Shown: piece after piece, positions 35,474 through 46,113 of the stretch
How positions within the stretch are numbered: the stretch's first letter is position 1
Layout of the letters: each line of letters starts with the position of its first letter
NCBI RefSeq assembly: GCF_026735165.1
Contig: NZ_JAPQES010000002.1
Location: 437,745-501,744 of the forward strand
Direction: 5' to 3'
Origin: Clostridium ganghwense
Lineage (GTDB): Bacteria; Bacillota; Clostridia; Clostridiales; Clostridiaceae
Length of the DNA stretch: 64,000 nucleotides
Position numbers and translations under genes: made by a program
The notes under the pieces: model-generated
What the model was told of the DNA's origin: nothing
The model's input: the letters and a program-made list of their open reading frames with translations, nothing else
Database searches by the model: none

Positions 35474-38400
35474 ATCTTTCAACATTTATATCAACTGACG
35501 ATTCTGTTTTTTCTTGATCTATGTCATTTTGAATAGTAAAGTTATACCTTGGAACATAATCTGGATAATCTTTTTTTAATCTTTCTTCAAAATATTTTTC
35601 GTAAATTGCTCTTGCAACAGGAGCTACAAATCCACCATGTCCTCCATCAAATACTACAGCACAGACTGCTATTTCTGGATTATCAAAAGGTGCAAAACCT
35701 ACATATACACCATAAGAAGTTCTTCCAAATTCATCTTGAACCTTAGCAAATGTAGCTGAACCTGTTTTACCTCCATTAGATATTGGGAAACCTTCAAAAG
35801 CTGTACGTGCTGTACCATCACCACCAGTAACATCTTTCATACCAGCTTTAACAGCATTAACATTTACATCTTTTAAATTTATTTTTTCAATAAGCTCTGG
35901 TTTATATTCCTTAACTACTTTTCCATCTTGATCTAATATTTTATCAACTAAATGCACTTTATATCTATTTCCTCCATTGACAAGCGTTGCAATATAATTT
36001 GCCAATTGAAGTGGTGTAAATTGATTTGTTCCCTGTCCTATAGATGCATCATAAACATTGTTTTGGTTATTTATATTAAAATTAGCATCATCAATTGAAT
36101 AAACTGCTGCTAGCCATGCTTGCTCTACTTGATCAGCAACATAAGCTTCATATGTCATTTTTTTATTAGCATTTCCAACATAATTTTTAGAGTATTCATT
36201 ATAGTTATCAGTATATTTTTTCTTTAATTTAGGATCTAAATCTGAAAGTTCTAAAAACATAGATTTGATATCAGCAGTACCTTTAGCCCTATATTTCATT
36301 TCTTCTAAAATTCTACTTCTAAGTTTTTCCTTTAATTTTTTAATCTTATCACTATCATTTTCATTATCTGTAATATCCACACCTATATAGTGACTATTGT
36401 AGTTAGGAGTTCTTGTATCAGTACCTCTTTGTAAAAGATTAATTAAAGAGTTCATATATAGCGAAGAAAAAATTCTTCTACCTGATTCTAAATTATATAC
36501 TTGCCCAAATCTTTCTGGAATTTCTATTCCAGTTGCTGGCTTAACTCCACTTGGAGCTCCAAGCCCAAATTTCCATGCATAGTGTGCTATCGCATCAAAT
36601 CCACCATTATACTTCTTAGTTTGGAATAATCTATCACCAACTTCAAAGAAAAAATAGTTTATGGATTTTTCTATAGCTTTTGCTACGTTCACCTTTCCAA
36701 AACTATACGAGTTCCAGTCTCTACCTTTATATCCGTGTTTAGTATAAACAATGCCATCATATATAGTTTCATTTGGTTGTAATACGCCTTCTTCTAATCC
36801 TGCAAGCCCTACAAGAGGTTTAAAAGTAGAACCTGGAGGTATAAGACTTTTAGTAGCGTAATTATAAAGAGGCTTTGGATATATGTCATATCTATCCTGT
36901 CTAATAGTAGTATTATTTTTTATACTTTTATCCAATGGAAATAATCTATCCACTATATCATCTACAGTTTTATTTTTATAAGCTTCTCTTGCAATACCAT
37001 TTCTTTTTAATAAATTTTTAGCATATTCTGCTCCAAAAGATTTTAAATCTGGATTAAAATATTGTGATTGCAATTCAGACGTTAACCTTCCTGGTACAGC
37101 AAATAAATTAGGATCATATCCTGGTTTACTTACCAATGCAAGTACTTTTCCAGTCTTTACATCAATAGCTGTAACTGCTCCTCTTGTTGCATTTGTTGTA
37201 TCAACATCATCATTTCTTCCTGACGCTTGTAAATTTTTCATAACTTGATCAAAAGCCATTTCAGCAGTATATTGAATTTCACTATCTACTGTTAACTGCA
37301 CACTTTTGCCTGGATAAGGCTCTTTTCTACCAAGTTCCTTCATAATTCTACCATGTTTGTTTATCTGTACAATTTTAGTACCCTTTGATCCTCTAAGTGT
37401 ACTTTCAAAAGCACTTTCTATTCCTGCTGCACCTATATAATCAGTACTTGCATCATATCCTTTTTCTTCATACTTTTCTTGATTATACGAACTTATCTTA
37501 GACAGATATCCTAAAAAAGCTGAACCCAATTCCTTATTAGGATATACTCTTATTGGATCAACAGTCACCTCAATACCAGGAAGTTCCTCATATTTCTGCA
37601 TATATATAAATGCAGTATTTTTTTTAAGGTTTGAAGCAATAACAACAGGTTTAAAACCATAAAAGCTCTGCATTTTCATAGCATCTTTTACAAGCATTAA
37701 TCTTCTTTTTAGTTGTAAAGAATACCTGTCCTTTTTAACATTATACAGTCCAACTAAATAATCAAAAATTTCCTTTGGCATCTTTTTATATAATTCAGCA
37801 AATATCTTTTCGTCTTCTTTATTTTTAACTTCTATTTTGTGCAAATTCAAATAATGTTCTAAAGTTTCTGTACCTTTTACTTCTTTACCTTTCATCTTAT
37901 TAAAAAGGTCTGTATATATTAATTTATTTTCTTGAGCATCGATTTTATAAAAATGTAACAAATAATTAAAAGTTTCTTCTGGAGTTATCTTTAATAGTTT
38001 TTCATCAATTTTCTTTTTTTCTTCCTCAGTTAACTCTTCTGATTTTTTTCCTGGGAAAAGGTCTTTTCTAACTTCGTCATTCATTCCTCTATCTTTTTTG
38101 AATCTTAATTCCATCCATCTTCTAGTCTTAGGGTTATCACTTCCGAATTCAAATCTAAATGGATTAATCTTAAGTTCAAAATCATCTCTTTGAGATTCAC
38201 CATTTTTATCAAGTATTTCAAAAACCTTAATCATAGTATCAAAAAATTTCTTTTTACTTTCATCCGTTTCAGTAAAAACTAAAGTATATCCTTGTCTGCT
38301 TTCTGCTAGTATCTTTCCTTTTGAATCAATTATATTTCCTCTTGGAGGTGCTATAGGTATGTTTCTAATAGACTTTTTACTGGTCCTTTCTCTATATTCC

Positions 38401-38555
38401 TCTCCCTTAACTATTTGCAAATTTACTAACCTACAAATAATTAAGGAAAATATAAGAAACATAATCATAACTAATGCAGTGTATCTATTATATTTTTTCT
38501 TATCTTTTTTTTTCTTATATCTCTTTTGTGCTTCACTCATACTAAACTTACTCAT
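35472..38555 (-). CDS. mrdA: Penicillin-binding protein 2 (elongasome class B transpeptidase), enlarged
   Basis: Cross-links side-wall peptidoglycan with RodA. The 1027 residues exceed the usual 600-750. A cytoplasmic basic tail and one span (about 25-46) are followed by the pedestal domain and a transpeptidase domain with S576-TFK, S631-I-N and K930-T-G. Extra material sits in two places. Charged residues about 115-290 in the pedestal contain two similar units (ETFNYLLHFYKID, EIFDYLVGLYNVK). Residues about 710-830, between the SxN and KTG motifs, are Lys/Asp/Asn-rich. It is the last gene of the mreBCD operon. Confidence 0.93.
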   Translation of the reverse strand: MSKFSMSEAQKRYKKKKDKKKYNRYTALVMIMFLIFSLIICRLVNLQIVKGEEYRERTSKKSIRNIPIAPPRGNIIDSKGKILAESRQGYTLVFTETDESKKKFFDTMIKVFEILDKNGESQRDDFELKINPFRFEFGSDNPKTRRWMELRFKKDRGMNDEVRKDLFPGKKSEELTEEEKKKIDEKLLKITPEETFNYLLHFYKIDAQENKLIYTDLFNKMKGKEVKGTETLEHYLNLHKIEVKNKEDEKIFAELYKKMPKEIFDYLVGLYNVKKDRYSLQLKRRLMLVKDAMKMQSFYGFKPVVIASNLKKNTAFIYMQKYEELPGIEVTVDPIRVYPNKELGSAFLGYLSKISSYNQEKYEEKGYDASTDYIGAAGIESAFESTLRGSKGTKIVQINKHGRIMKELGRKEPYPGKSVQLTVDSEIQYTAEMAFDQVMKNLQASGRNDDVDTTNATRGAVTAIDVKTGKVLALVSKPGYDPNLFAVPGRLTSELQSQYFNPDLKSFGAEYAKNLLKRNGIAREAYKNKTVDDIVDRLFPLDKSIKNNTTIRQDRYDIYPKPLYNYATKSLIPPGSTFKPLVGLAGLEEGVLQPNETIYDGIVYTKHGYKGRDWNSYSFGKVNVAKAIEKSINYFFFEVGDRLFQTKKYNGGFDAIAHYAWKFGLGAPSGVKPATGIEIPERFGQVYNLESGRRIFSSLYMNSLINLLQRGTDTRTPNYNSHYIGVDITDNENDSDKIKKLKEKLRSRILEEMKYRAKGTADIKSMFLELSDLDPKLKKKYTDNYNEYSKNYVGNANKKMTYEAYVADQVEQAWLAAVYSIDDANFNINNQNNVYDASIGQGTNQFTPLQLANYIATLVNGGNRYKVHLVDKILDQDGKVVKEYKPELIEKINLKDVNVNAVKAGMKDVTGGDGTARTAFEGFPISNGGKTGSATFAKVQDEFGRTSYGVYVGFAPFDNPEIAVCAVVFDGGHGGFVAPVARAIYEKYFEERLKKDYPDYVPRYNFTIQNDIDQEKTESSVDINVER

Positions 38556-38569
38556 TTATAATCACCACT

Positions 38570-39064
38570 TTAAAATCTCCAATTTTTAACCATAAAATCC
38601 TTTTGACAAAGCTTATATACTCTTTTATACATAAAAATTCCAACTACCATATTATATAAGCTTATAAATAATGATGTTTTTATATGTATATATTGTTTTA
38701 ATATATAAAGAATAGCAAACATCAAAACTCCTTTTAAAAAACTAAGTAAGAAACAAGTAATAATTGGAACTAATGATTTATCTTTAAATATGGTTTTCCC
38801 TATTTTACTAGCAGCTAAACACATAATCATATTTAAAAACATATTAATTCCTAAGCTATTAGTTAAATACATATCTTGTAATAGCCCACAAAATATTCCA
38901 AGAAAAACACCACTCCAACTATCATTTATGATAGAATAACAAATTGCAAATACAAATAAAAGACTAGGATAATAACCTTTAATAGCAAAAAAAGGTATCA
39001 AAGCATTATCTAATATTAAAAACAAAGTTAACAAAAGTATCACTGTAACTATTTTCTTCATCAT
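38570..39064 (-). CDS. mreD: Rod shape-determining protein MreD
   Basis: Integral membrane protein of 164 residues with about five hydrophobic spans and the family pattern LDNALIPFFAIKGYYPSLLF and GLLQDMY. It is assigned mainly from topology, length and its place between mreC (8 bases upstream) and mrdA (14 bases downstream). MreD links the MreB filament to RodA and PBP2. Confidence 0.9.
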   Translation of the reverse strand: MMKKIVTVILLLTLFLILDNALIPFFAIKGYYPSLLFVFAICYSIINDSWSGVFLGIFCGLLQDMYLTNSLGINMFLNMIMCLAASKIGKTIFKDKSLVPIITCFLLSFLKGVLMFAILYILKQYIHIKTSLFISLYNMVVGIFMYKRVYKLCQKDFMVKNWRF

Positions 39065-39072
39065 ATATCACC

Positions 39073-39918
39073 TTAATATTTTACTTCTCTATTATTTTTA
39101 GGAACTACTACAAATATCTCCTCAAGTTTATTAAAATCAACACTCGGTTGTATTAAAGCATTTTTTATTAATTTTCCTTTATCTTCTTCTATACTTATAA
39201 CAGTTCCGATTTTTATTCCTTTTGGATATAGAGCACCAAGTCCAGAAGTTAGAATAACATCTCCTTTTTTGACTTTGGAATCTAAAGGAAGATAATACAC
39301 TTTCGCAAGTAACTTATCATTAATATCTCTATACCCTTTTACTACCCCATCATTCTCTCCCGTACTATTAACCAAACCAGCAACTGCTATATTCTCATTT
39401 ACTAGAGATTGAACTATAGCCCAATTATTACCTACTGAAGTTACTTGTCCAACTAGCCCTTCTCCAGTAATAACTACCATCCTTTTCTTTATTCCATCAT
39501 CTGCGCCTCTATTGATTACAAATCCATCTAACCAGTTATTACCGCTTTTACCTATAATATCGCAACCTATATATTCGTATTCTGACCTTTGATTTTTAAA
39601 ATTTAACATTTTTCTTAATCGTTCATTCTCTTTTTCTAATGCATCATATTTTAATGCTTTATCAGTAAGCTGAGTATTTTCAGCTCTTAACTGTTCATTT
39701 TCATTTTTTACTTTTGAAAAATTCATAACAAAATTTATATTATTCTTTATTTTGTTGTTAAAATTATATACAACTCCTTGAACAGAATTCAACACAACAC
39801 CTATACCATTTTCTGCAGTAGATTTTTTTTCTCTTTTAGAGGTATAACCAATTAAGATTAAAAAGCTAACTGACAGCACAATAACAGTCACTGTCAGTTT
39901 ATTCTTAAAAAAAGTCAT
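39073..39918 (-). CDS. mreC: Rod shape-determining protein MreC
   Basis: A 281-residue elongasome scaffold with one N-terminal span (about 8-25), a coiled coil (about 60-105, KNENEQLRAENTQL) and the C-terminal double beta-barrel (VGQVTSVGNNWAIVQSLVNE and GDVILTSGLG). It lies seven bases after mreB and is in the usual order B-C-D. Confidence 0.95.
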   Translation of the reverse strand: MTFFKNKLTVTVIVLSVSFLILIGYTSKREKKSTAENGIGVVLNSVQGVVYNFNNKIKNNINFVMNFSKVKNENEQLRAENTQLTDKALKYDALEKENERLRKMLNFKNQRSEYEYIGCDIIGKSGNNWLDGFVINRGADDGIKKRMVVITGEGLVGQVTSVGNNWAIVQSLVNENIAVAGLVNSTGENDGVVKGYRDINDKLLAKVYYLPLDSKVKKGDVILTSGLGALYPKGIKIGTVISIEEDKGKLIKNALIQPSVDFNKLEEIFVVVPKNNREVKY

Positions 39919-39924
39919 AATATT

Positions 39925-41759
<1,835 letters not shown>

Positions 41760-41773
41760 CTACATTACTCCTT

Positions 41774-42349
41774 TTATAGATTTACCCCCATCTCCCTAAG
41801 CATATAATTCAATTTATTTAAAGGCAATCCTACCACATTATAGTAGCATCCTTCTATTTTCTCAACAAAAATCCCACCAAATCCTTGAATACCATAAGCA
41901 CCGGCCTTATCCATGGGTTCTCCTGTAGCTATGTATTTTTTTATTTCTTCTTCTGTAAGTTCTGAAAATTTTACATTTGTACAAACATAGTCTGTTTTTA
42001 TTTTTTTAGACACAGTATCATAAATTACCACTCCTGAATATACTTGATGAATATTTCCACTTAAAAGTTTTAACATATTAAACGCATCTACCTCATTTTT
42101 AGGTTTACCAAGTATATGCTCATTAAAAGCTACTAAAGTATCACTTCCTATTATAACTGCATTAGCATTTATAATATTTGATACTGCTAAAGCTTTTCCT
42201 TTAGCAAGTTCCATTACATAATTAGCACAATCACCATTAAATTTTATTTCTTCTTCATTAAAATCGCTCACTATTATATCAAAGTTATTCGTAAGCCTAC
42301 GTAAAAGACTTTGTCTTCTCTCAGAAGCTGAAGCTAAAACTATGCGCAC
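41774..42349 (-). CDS. maf: Maf family nucleotide pyrophosphatase
   Basis: House-cleaning dTTP/UTP pyrophosphatase of 191 residues. The phosphate-binding start [12 protein letters not shown], the SDTLVAF block and [18 protein letters not shown] are visible, as is the C-terminal NVVGLPL. It begins with GTG after GGAGTG. The gene sits between DUF4321 and radC in the shape-gene operon. Confidence 0.94.
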   Translation of the reverse strand: MRIVLASASERRQSLLRRLTNNFDIIVSDFNEEEIKFNGDCANYVMELAKGKALAVSNIINANAVIIGSDTLVAFNEHILGKPKNEVDAFNMLKLLSGNIHQVYSGVVIYDTVSKKIKTDYVCTNVKFSELTEEEIKKYIATGEPMDKAGAYGIQGFGGIFVEKIEGCYYNVVGLPLNKLNYMLREMGVNL

Positions 42350-42359
42350 TTTATCACTC

Positions 42360-42620
42360 CTAATATTTTCTATATAATATCATTGCTAAAATTGCTCCAA
42401 TTATAGCCATTAAATTCATGTTGAAATTAATACCAAATGTTAACTTAATAACTTTCAAATTTAAAATAAATGGACTAGAAGTTCCAATAGGATATGATAT
42501 TTTTAAAAAACTTAGCGTTTTTACACTACTACCTAAAATATCGCCAATAAAATTTCCACTTATTGCACCTAGTAGTATTACAAAAGCTAATAAGCCACCT
42601 TTCCCACTACTCCTCACCAT
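42360..42620 (-). CDS. DUF4321 membrane protein
   Basis: An 86-residue protein with two hydrophobic spans (about 8-28 and 60-82) and a G-NFIGDILG motif. It matches the DUF4321 family usually found next to maf in clostridia. The frame opens 37 codons upstream, but AGAGGT before the ATG at 42620 and family length set the start. Function unknown; conserved linkage suggests an envelope role. Confidence 0.82.
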   Translation of the reverse strand: MVRSSGKGGLLAFVILLGAISGNFIGDILGSSVKTLSFLKISYPIGTSSPFILNLKVIKLTFGINFNMNLMAIIGAILAMILYRKY

Positions 42621-42722
42621 ATATACCTCTCTTAACTTTTTTATCTTATATAGTTTAACACTTAATAAAAACTTAAACAAGTATATATATCCATTATTTT
42701 TCTTAATTTTTTTTGAACAAAA

Positions 42723-42751
42723 TAAAAGCATTCAAAAATATTTTGAATGCT
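42723..42751 (-). terminator. Terminator after the SPOR-domain gene
   Basis: On the minus strand AGCATTCAAAA pairs with TTTGAATGCT, followed by TTTATTTTG. Confidence 0.75.
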
Positions 42752-42761
42752 AAAAAACTGT

Positions 42762-43490
42762 TTATTTTATTTCTTTTAATACATTATATATAAAAATATT
42801 CTGCTTATCTATCTCATCTTTTGATATCTCTTCTGGTAATTTATTAATATTATCTTTTAAAGATAAAAATAATTTATAATTTGTACTATTTTTATCTACA
42901 TTCTTTAAATTAGAAACCCATTCTTTTATCTGCTTAGTCTGCACAGATTTCACCTTATTATCATATAATTTATGTATTATTTGTAAATTTGCATCTATCA
43001 TTTCACAAATTTGCATATCACATGGATCTTTAGGTTCTAATTCAAATTTGACTCTAGAATATTCCTTTTTATCATTTTTAAGAGAATTTATTATATTTGA
43101 GCATTCTTTTTCAGAATATATTCCTAAAATAACTTTAATTTTTTCTTCTTCCTCTACAGAAAAGGCCTTTCCAAACTTAGATAGCTCTATTTTTAAAGCT
43201 TGTGCATTATCTTTATTGGAAAATGCTCCACACTGAATAGCTACAAAACTGCTAATATCACTTAAACTTGGCTGTTGCAAATTTTTATTATCACCTTTTT
43301 CATTTATTTGTTTCATCTGAACTTCATTTTGTGTATTTTTCTTAACTTTATTATCTCCAGCTCCTTTTATAAATATATCGGATATAATGGTACCAGAAAC
43401 AAATGCTAAAATTAGTATACCAATTATTATAATTATAAAAAGTATTAAATTATTGTTTTTCTTTTTCAAATCATATCTAGTATACTTCAT
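42762..43490 (-). CDS. Membrane-anchored SPOR-domain protein
   Basis: A 242-residue single-span protein (span about 14-37) with a cytoplasmic Lys-rich start and an extracytoplasmic SPOR-like repeat (about 82-145, SFVAIQCGAFSNKDNAQAL), which in other proteins binds denuded septal glycan. The C-terminal 80 residues are helical and unrecognised. Two ATGs compete. GGGGGGG abuts the one at 43496 and is six bases from that at 43490, so the latter is used. A terminator separates it from DUF4321. Confidence 0.8.
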   Translation of the reverse strand: MKYTRYDLKKKNNNLILFIIIIIGILILAFVSGTIISDIFIKGAGDNKVKKNTQNEVQMKQINEKGDNKNLQQPSLSDISSFVAIQCGAFSNKDNAQALKIELSKFGKAFSVEEEEKIKVILGIYSEKECSNIINSLKNDKKEYSRVKFELEPKDPCDMQICEMIDANLQIIHKLYDNKVKSVQTKQIKEWVSNLKNVDKNSTNYKLFLSLKDNINKLPEEISKDEIDKQNIFIYNVLKEIK

Positions 43491-43567
43491 TTTCATCCCC
43501 CCCCATAAAATTAGAATAAACATACCTCTCTACTTTAATTTTATTTTCATAGTTGAATGTTTATACT

Positions 43568-43600
43568 AAAAAATTCCGACCATAATAGACCGGAATTTTT
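43568..43600 (-). terminator. Terminator after the NlpC/P60 gene
   Basis: AAAAATTCCG pairs with CGGAATTTTT around a 12-base loop. On the minus strand it ends in a T run. Confidence 0.8.
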
Positions 43601-43643
43601 ATAATTATATGTAAATATATATTTTTAGTTTATGTATTACAAT

Positions 43644-44225
43644 TTATTTTATGATTCTTCTTGCTGCTGAGTATCTTGATTTATAGTATGATTGGCTTAA
43701 ATCGCTTACTATGACTTTCCTTTTTCCGGATGATGCATGAATAAAATTACCATTACCTATGTAAATTCCAACGTGACTATTAGAACCTGAAGTATTGAAG
43801 AACACTAAATCTCCTGTCTTTAACTTACTTTTTGATACAGATTTGCCCATCTGAACTTGATATCCTGTATAGTGTGGTAATGAATATCCAAATTTACGAT
43901 AAACATATGATGTGAATCCTGAACAGTCAAATGATGATGGCCCGGAAGCTGCCCAAACATAAGGTCTTCCTAAAAACTTGTAAGAGTATTCGACTACCCT
44001 ATTACTAACACTACTACTTCCTCTTGACAGTTTTTCTCTTTCTGATTGTTTCTTAGGTACTTTAATAATTCTATTGCTTTCTAGTTTCGTGGAGCGAACA
44101 TTTACACTGTGAGTTGCTCCATTTCCGACATCAGCCTTTGCCTCATAACAACTAATAGACATTATAAAACCAAAAGCTATCAAAAAAACTGTTGGCATCA
44201 TAGTCTTTCGTATAAAACACTTCAT
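43644..44225 (-). CDS. Secreted NlpC/P60 peptidoglycan endopeptidase
   Basis: Cell-wall hydrolase of 193 residues. A signal peptide (about 1-32, ending near YEAKA) is followed by a basic linker and an NlpC/P60 domain (about 75-193). The domain has the catalytic Cys in FDCSGFTSYVYR, the His in SHVGIYIG and a third polar residue in NFIHAS. There is no SH3 or LysM domain, so wall targeting probably uses the basic linker. GAGGAGG precedes the ATG at 44225. It is a single gene with its own promoter (44342-44371) and terminator. Confidence 0.92.
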   Translation of the reverse strand: MKCFIRKTMMPTVFLIAFGFIMSISCYEAKADVGNGATHSVNVRSTKLESNRIIKVPKKQSEREKLSRGSSSVSNRVVEYSYKFLGRPYVWAASGPSSFDCSGFTSYVYRKFGYSLPHYTGYQVQMGKSVSKSKLKTGDLVFFNTSGSNSHVGIYIGNGNFIHASSGKRKVIVSDLSQSYYKSRYSAARRIIK

Positions 44226-44341
44226 TTTTTTTCCTCCTCGCAGCTTCAAAGATAACGTTTTCAAGTGCAAACAATACTAAATTTTCTGACAAAAATAAGC
44301 TTTATATCATATTTTTTATAAGTATTGTATATACATTTGTC

Positions 44342-44371
44342 ATTATATAATATTTTATAAAGAATTGTCAA
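44342..44371 (-). promoter_or_regulatory. Promoter of the NlpC/P60 gene
   Basis: On the minus strand a perfect TTGACA (44366-44371) is followed after 18 bases by a perfect TATAAT (44342-44347). This leaves a leader of about 110 bases before the start codon. I looked for a ydaO-type c-di-AMP riboswitch in that leader and did not find its core. Confidence 0.7.
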
Positions 44372-44414
44372 TAATTCCTGCATCATATTATCATATTGTC
44401 ATCAATAATATACT

Positions 44415-44927
44415 TTATTGTATTATTTTTGTTAAAATTATAAATCCATTATTTAAAGCGGTATTTGTTTCTTTACAAACTCTTGATACTTTAAATTTAT
44501 TCTTTCTCAAAAAGCTTATAAATCTTAAATTCTTTTCATTAACCTTAACAAAAAAATTACATATTCCACATTCAATACAAAAATACCTTATGATCTCTTT
44601 TAATACTTTAGCGCCTACCCCTCTCCCCCTCAAGGAGTGTTCCACCATAATATATCCTATCCAAACTTCATTAGGGTTTTTGAAATCTATTGTTCCCTTA
44701 ATAATTCCTATAAATTCACTCCCTCTATTTATCTTCAAAAAGAATTCACATTCACTTAAGTAATATTCTAGGAATCGTTCATAAAATTGCTTTTCGTCTA
44801 AAGAAGCACTCTGTACCTTTAACAAATACTTTTCTTCCTTTGTAAACCATTTATATATTCTTCCTAAATCTTCTTTTTCTATACTTAAAATTTCTAAGTC
44901 TTCAAATTTCAATTTAATATCAAACAT
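44415..44927 (-). CDS. GNAT family N-acetyltransferase
   Basis: A 170-residue acetyltransferase with the acetyl-CoA motif SLRGRGVGAKVLKEII and an upstream IGYIMVEH strand, closest to the RimJ/L-like branch (Acetyltransf_3). Such enzymes acetylate protein N-termini, antibiotics or amines. The substrate is not evident. It stands alone between the NlpC/P60 gene and a Met-rich protein gene. Confidence 0.85.
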   Translation of the reverse strand: MFDIKLKFEDLEILSIEKEDLGRIYKWFTKEEKYLLKVQSASLDEKQFYERFLEYYLSECEFFLKINRGSEFIGIIKGTIDFKNPNEVWIGYIMVEHSLRGRGVGAKVLKEIIRYFCIECGICNFFVKVNEKNLRFISFLRKNKFKVSRVCKETNTALNNGFIILTKIIQ

Positions 44928-44979
44928 ACTTTACACCTCTTAATATTTTAATTTCTACATAAATGTTGAATTTCCTTTA

Positions 44980-45022
44980 AAAAAATAACCTCTAAAGCAT
45001 AAAAGCTTTAGAGGTTATTTTT
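44980..45022. terminator. Strong terminator after the Met-rich protein gene
   Basis: A perfect 18-bp stem (AAAAATAACCTCTAAAGC / GCTTTAGAGGTTATTTTT) with a 6-base loop and a T run on each strand. Confidence 0.88.
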
Positions 45023-45035
45023 AAAATTCTATCAA

Positions 45036-45440
45036 CTAATCATCATAATACATTAAGGTTAATCTAATTATTCTTCTACATAATCGTCTAGCAGTAGGAT
45101 AAGGTATTCCATACATGCCCATAGTTCTAAAGATACCTGGATTATACCTTTCAATTTTTCTAAGTATTCTATTTACTTCATTAGGCCTATAAGATTCTTT
45201 GCCTCTACTTTCATTGCCTTCCTCTTCTCCGTAGTCTTCCTCTTCCATTTCATCCATTTCCATCATATCTGGTTGATACATTCTGCCCATCATACCCATC
45301 ATCTGAGGCATCATCATTCCTGACATCTCCATCATTTGAGGCATGATCATTCCAGGCATTCCCATTGACATCGGCATACTTATAGGCATAGGAACCATTT
45401 CGTATTCCATATCCATTCTATCTTCAGAATTAAATTCCAT
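45036..45440 (-). CDS. Met-rich, acidic-centre protein of unknown function
   Basis: Not recognised as a named family. The 134 residues fall in three parts. Residues about 8-60 are an unusual run of Met, Pro, Gly and Ser (MPISMPMSMGMPG and two near-repeats of MMPQMMGM). Residues about 60-80 are acidic, and the C-terminal 50 are basic and helical (ILRKIERYNPGIF, ARRLCRRIIRLT). Two ATGs are possible; GGGGG fits the second, at 45440. Met clusters like this bind Cu(I) in other proteins, and low-complexity Met/Pro proteins also occur in spore coats. Neither is shown here. Confidence 0.65.
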   Translation of the reverse strand: MEFNSEDRMDMEYEMVPMPISMPMSMGMPGMIMPQMMEMSGMMMPQMMGMMGRMYQPDMMEMDEMEEEDYGEEEGNESRGKESYRPNEVNRILRKIERYNPGIFRTMGMYGIPYPTARRLCRRIIRLTLMYYDD

Positions 45441-45524
45441 ATACATACCCCCATAATAAATTAACTATATTATAAGGTATGCACAAGATTAGTATTTAAA
45501 TACTTTTTTTAATTTTTTACATAT

Positions 45525-45959
45525 CTATTCCATTGCTATTAGATTAACTTTTACCACATTTTTCGTTTCTCGTATTTCGTCAATTAAATCATTTAATTCA
45601 ATATTCATATTTGAAATATCAAAAGTTATTGTTACATTAGCAGCATTATTGATAGGTATATCTTGATTTATAGTTAATATATTTCCATTAACCTGAGCTA
45701 TTCTATCTAATATTTTAGACAAAGTCCCTGCTTCGTGACAGAGTGAAAATGCAATAGTAGCTTTTTGTACATGAGTTGCTTCTGCAACAGGAAAAACAGA
45801 ATCTTTATATTTATAATACGAGCTTCTACTTATCCCGACTTCTTTAACAGCTTCAGTAATATCTTTTGCTTTACCCGTCTTTAAGATTTCCTTAGCTTTA
45901 ACAACTTTTTCAAAAACTTCTGGCAAAATCTTTGTGTTTATTATCAGATATTTATTCAT
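45525..45959 (-). CDS. ACT domain protein, UPF0735/PheB family
   Basis: A 144-residue protein with an N-terminal helix-turn-helix-like segment (KAKDITEAVKEVGISRSSYYKYKD) and a C-terminal ACT domain (about 70-144, IAFSLCHEAGTLSKILDRIA). B. subtilis PheB is the named relative, and a role in amino-acid-responsive control is presumed. TAGGAG selects the ATG at 45959 over one five codons upstream. Whether it regulates or has an enzyme activity is unknown. Confidence 0.87.
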   Translation of the reverse strand: MNKYLIINTKILPEVFEKVVKAKEILKTGKAKDITEAVKEVGISRSSYYKYKDSVFPVAEATHVQKATIAFSLCHEAGTLSKILDRIAQVNGNILTINQDIPINNAANVTITFDISNMNIELNDLIDEIRETKNVVKVNLIAME

Positions 45960-46113
45960 CTTTACTCCTACCATCCTATCGTATATTAATAAAAATATTT
46001 TATACTATTATTTTAATTTCTTTTTTATATTTATTCAAATAAAAATATAAAAAACTAATCAACTATACACTATTAATTTTTTATTTTTTTGCATTTGTTA
46101 ATATAATTTACAC

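Noticed and set aside
44226-44340. Possible c-di-AMP (ydaO) riboswitch before the NlpC/P60 gene
   Set aside because: Gene type made it plausible, but the conserved core was not found in the 110-base leader.
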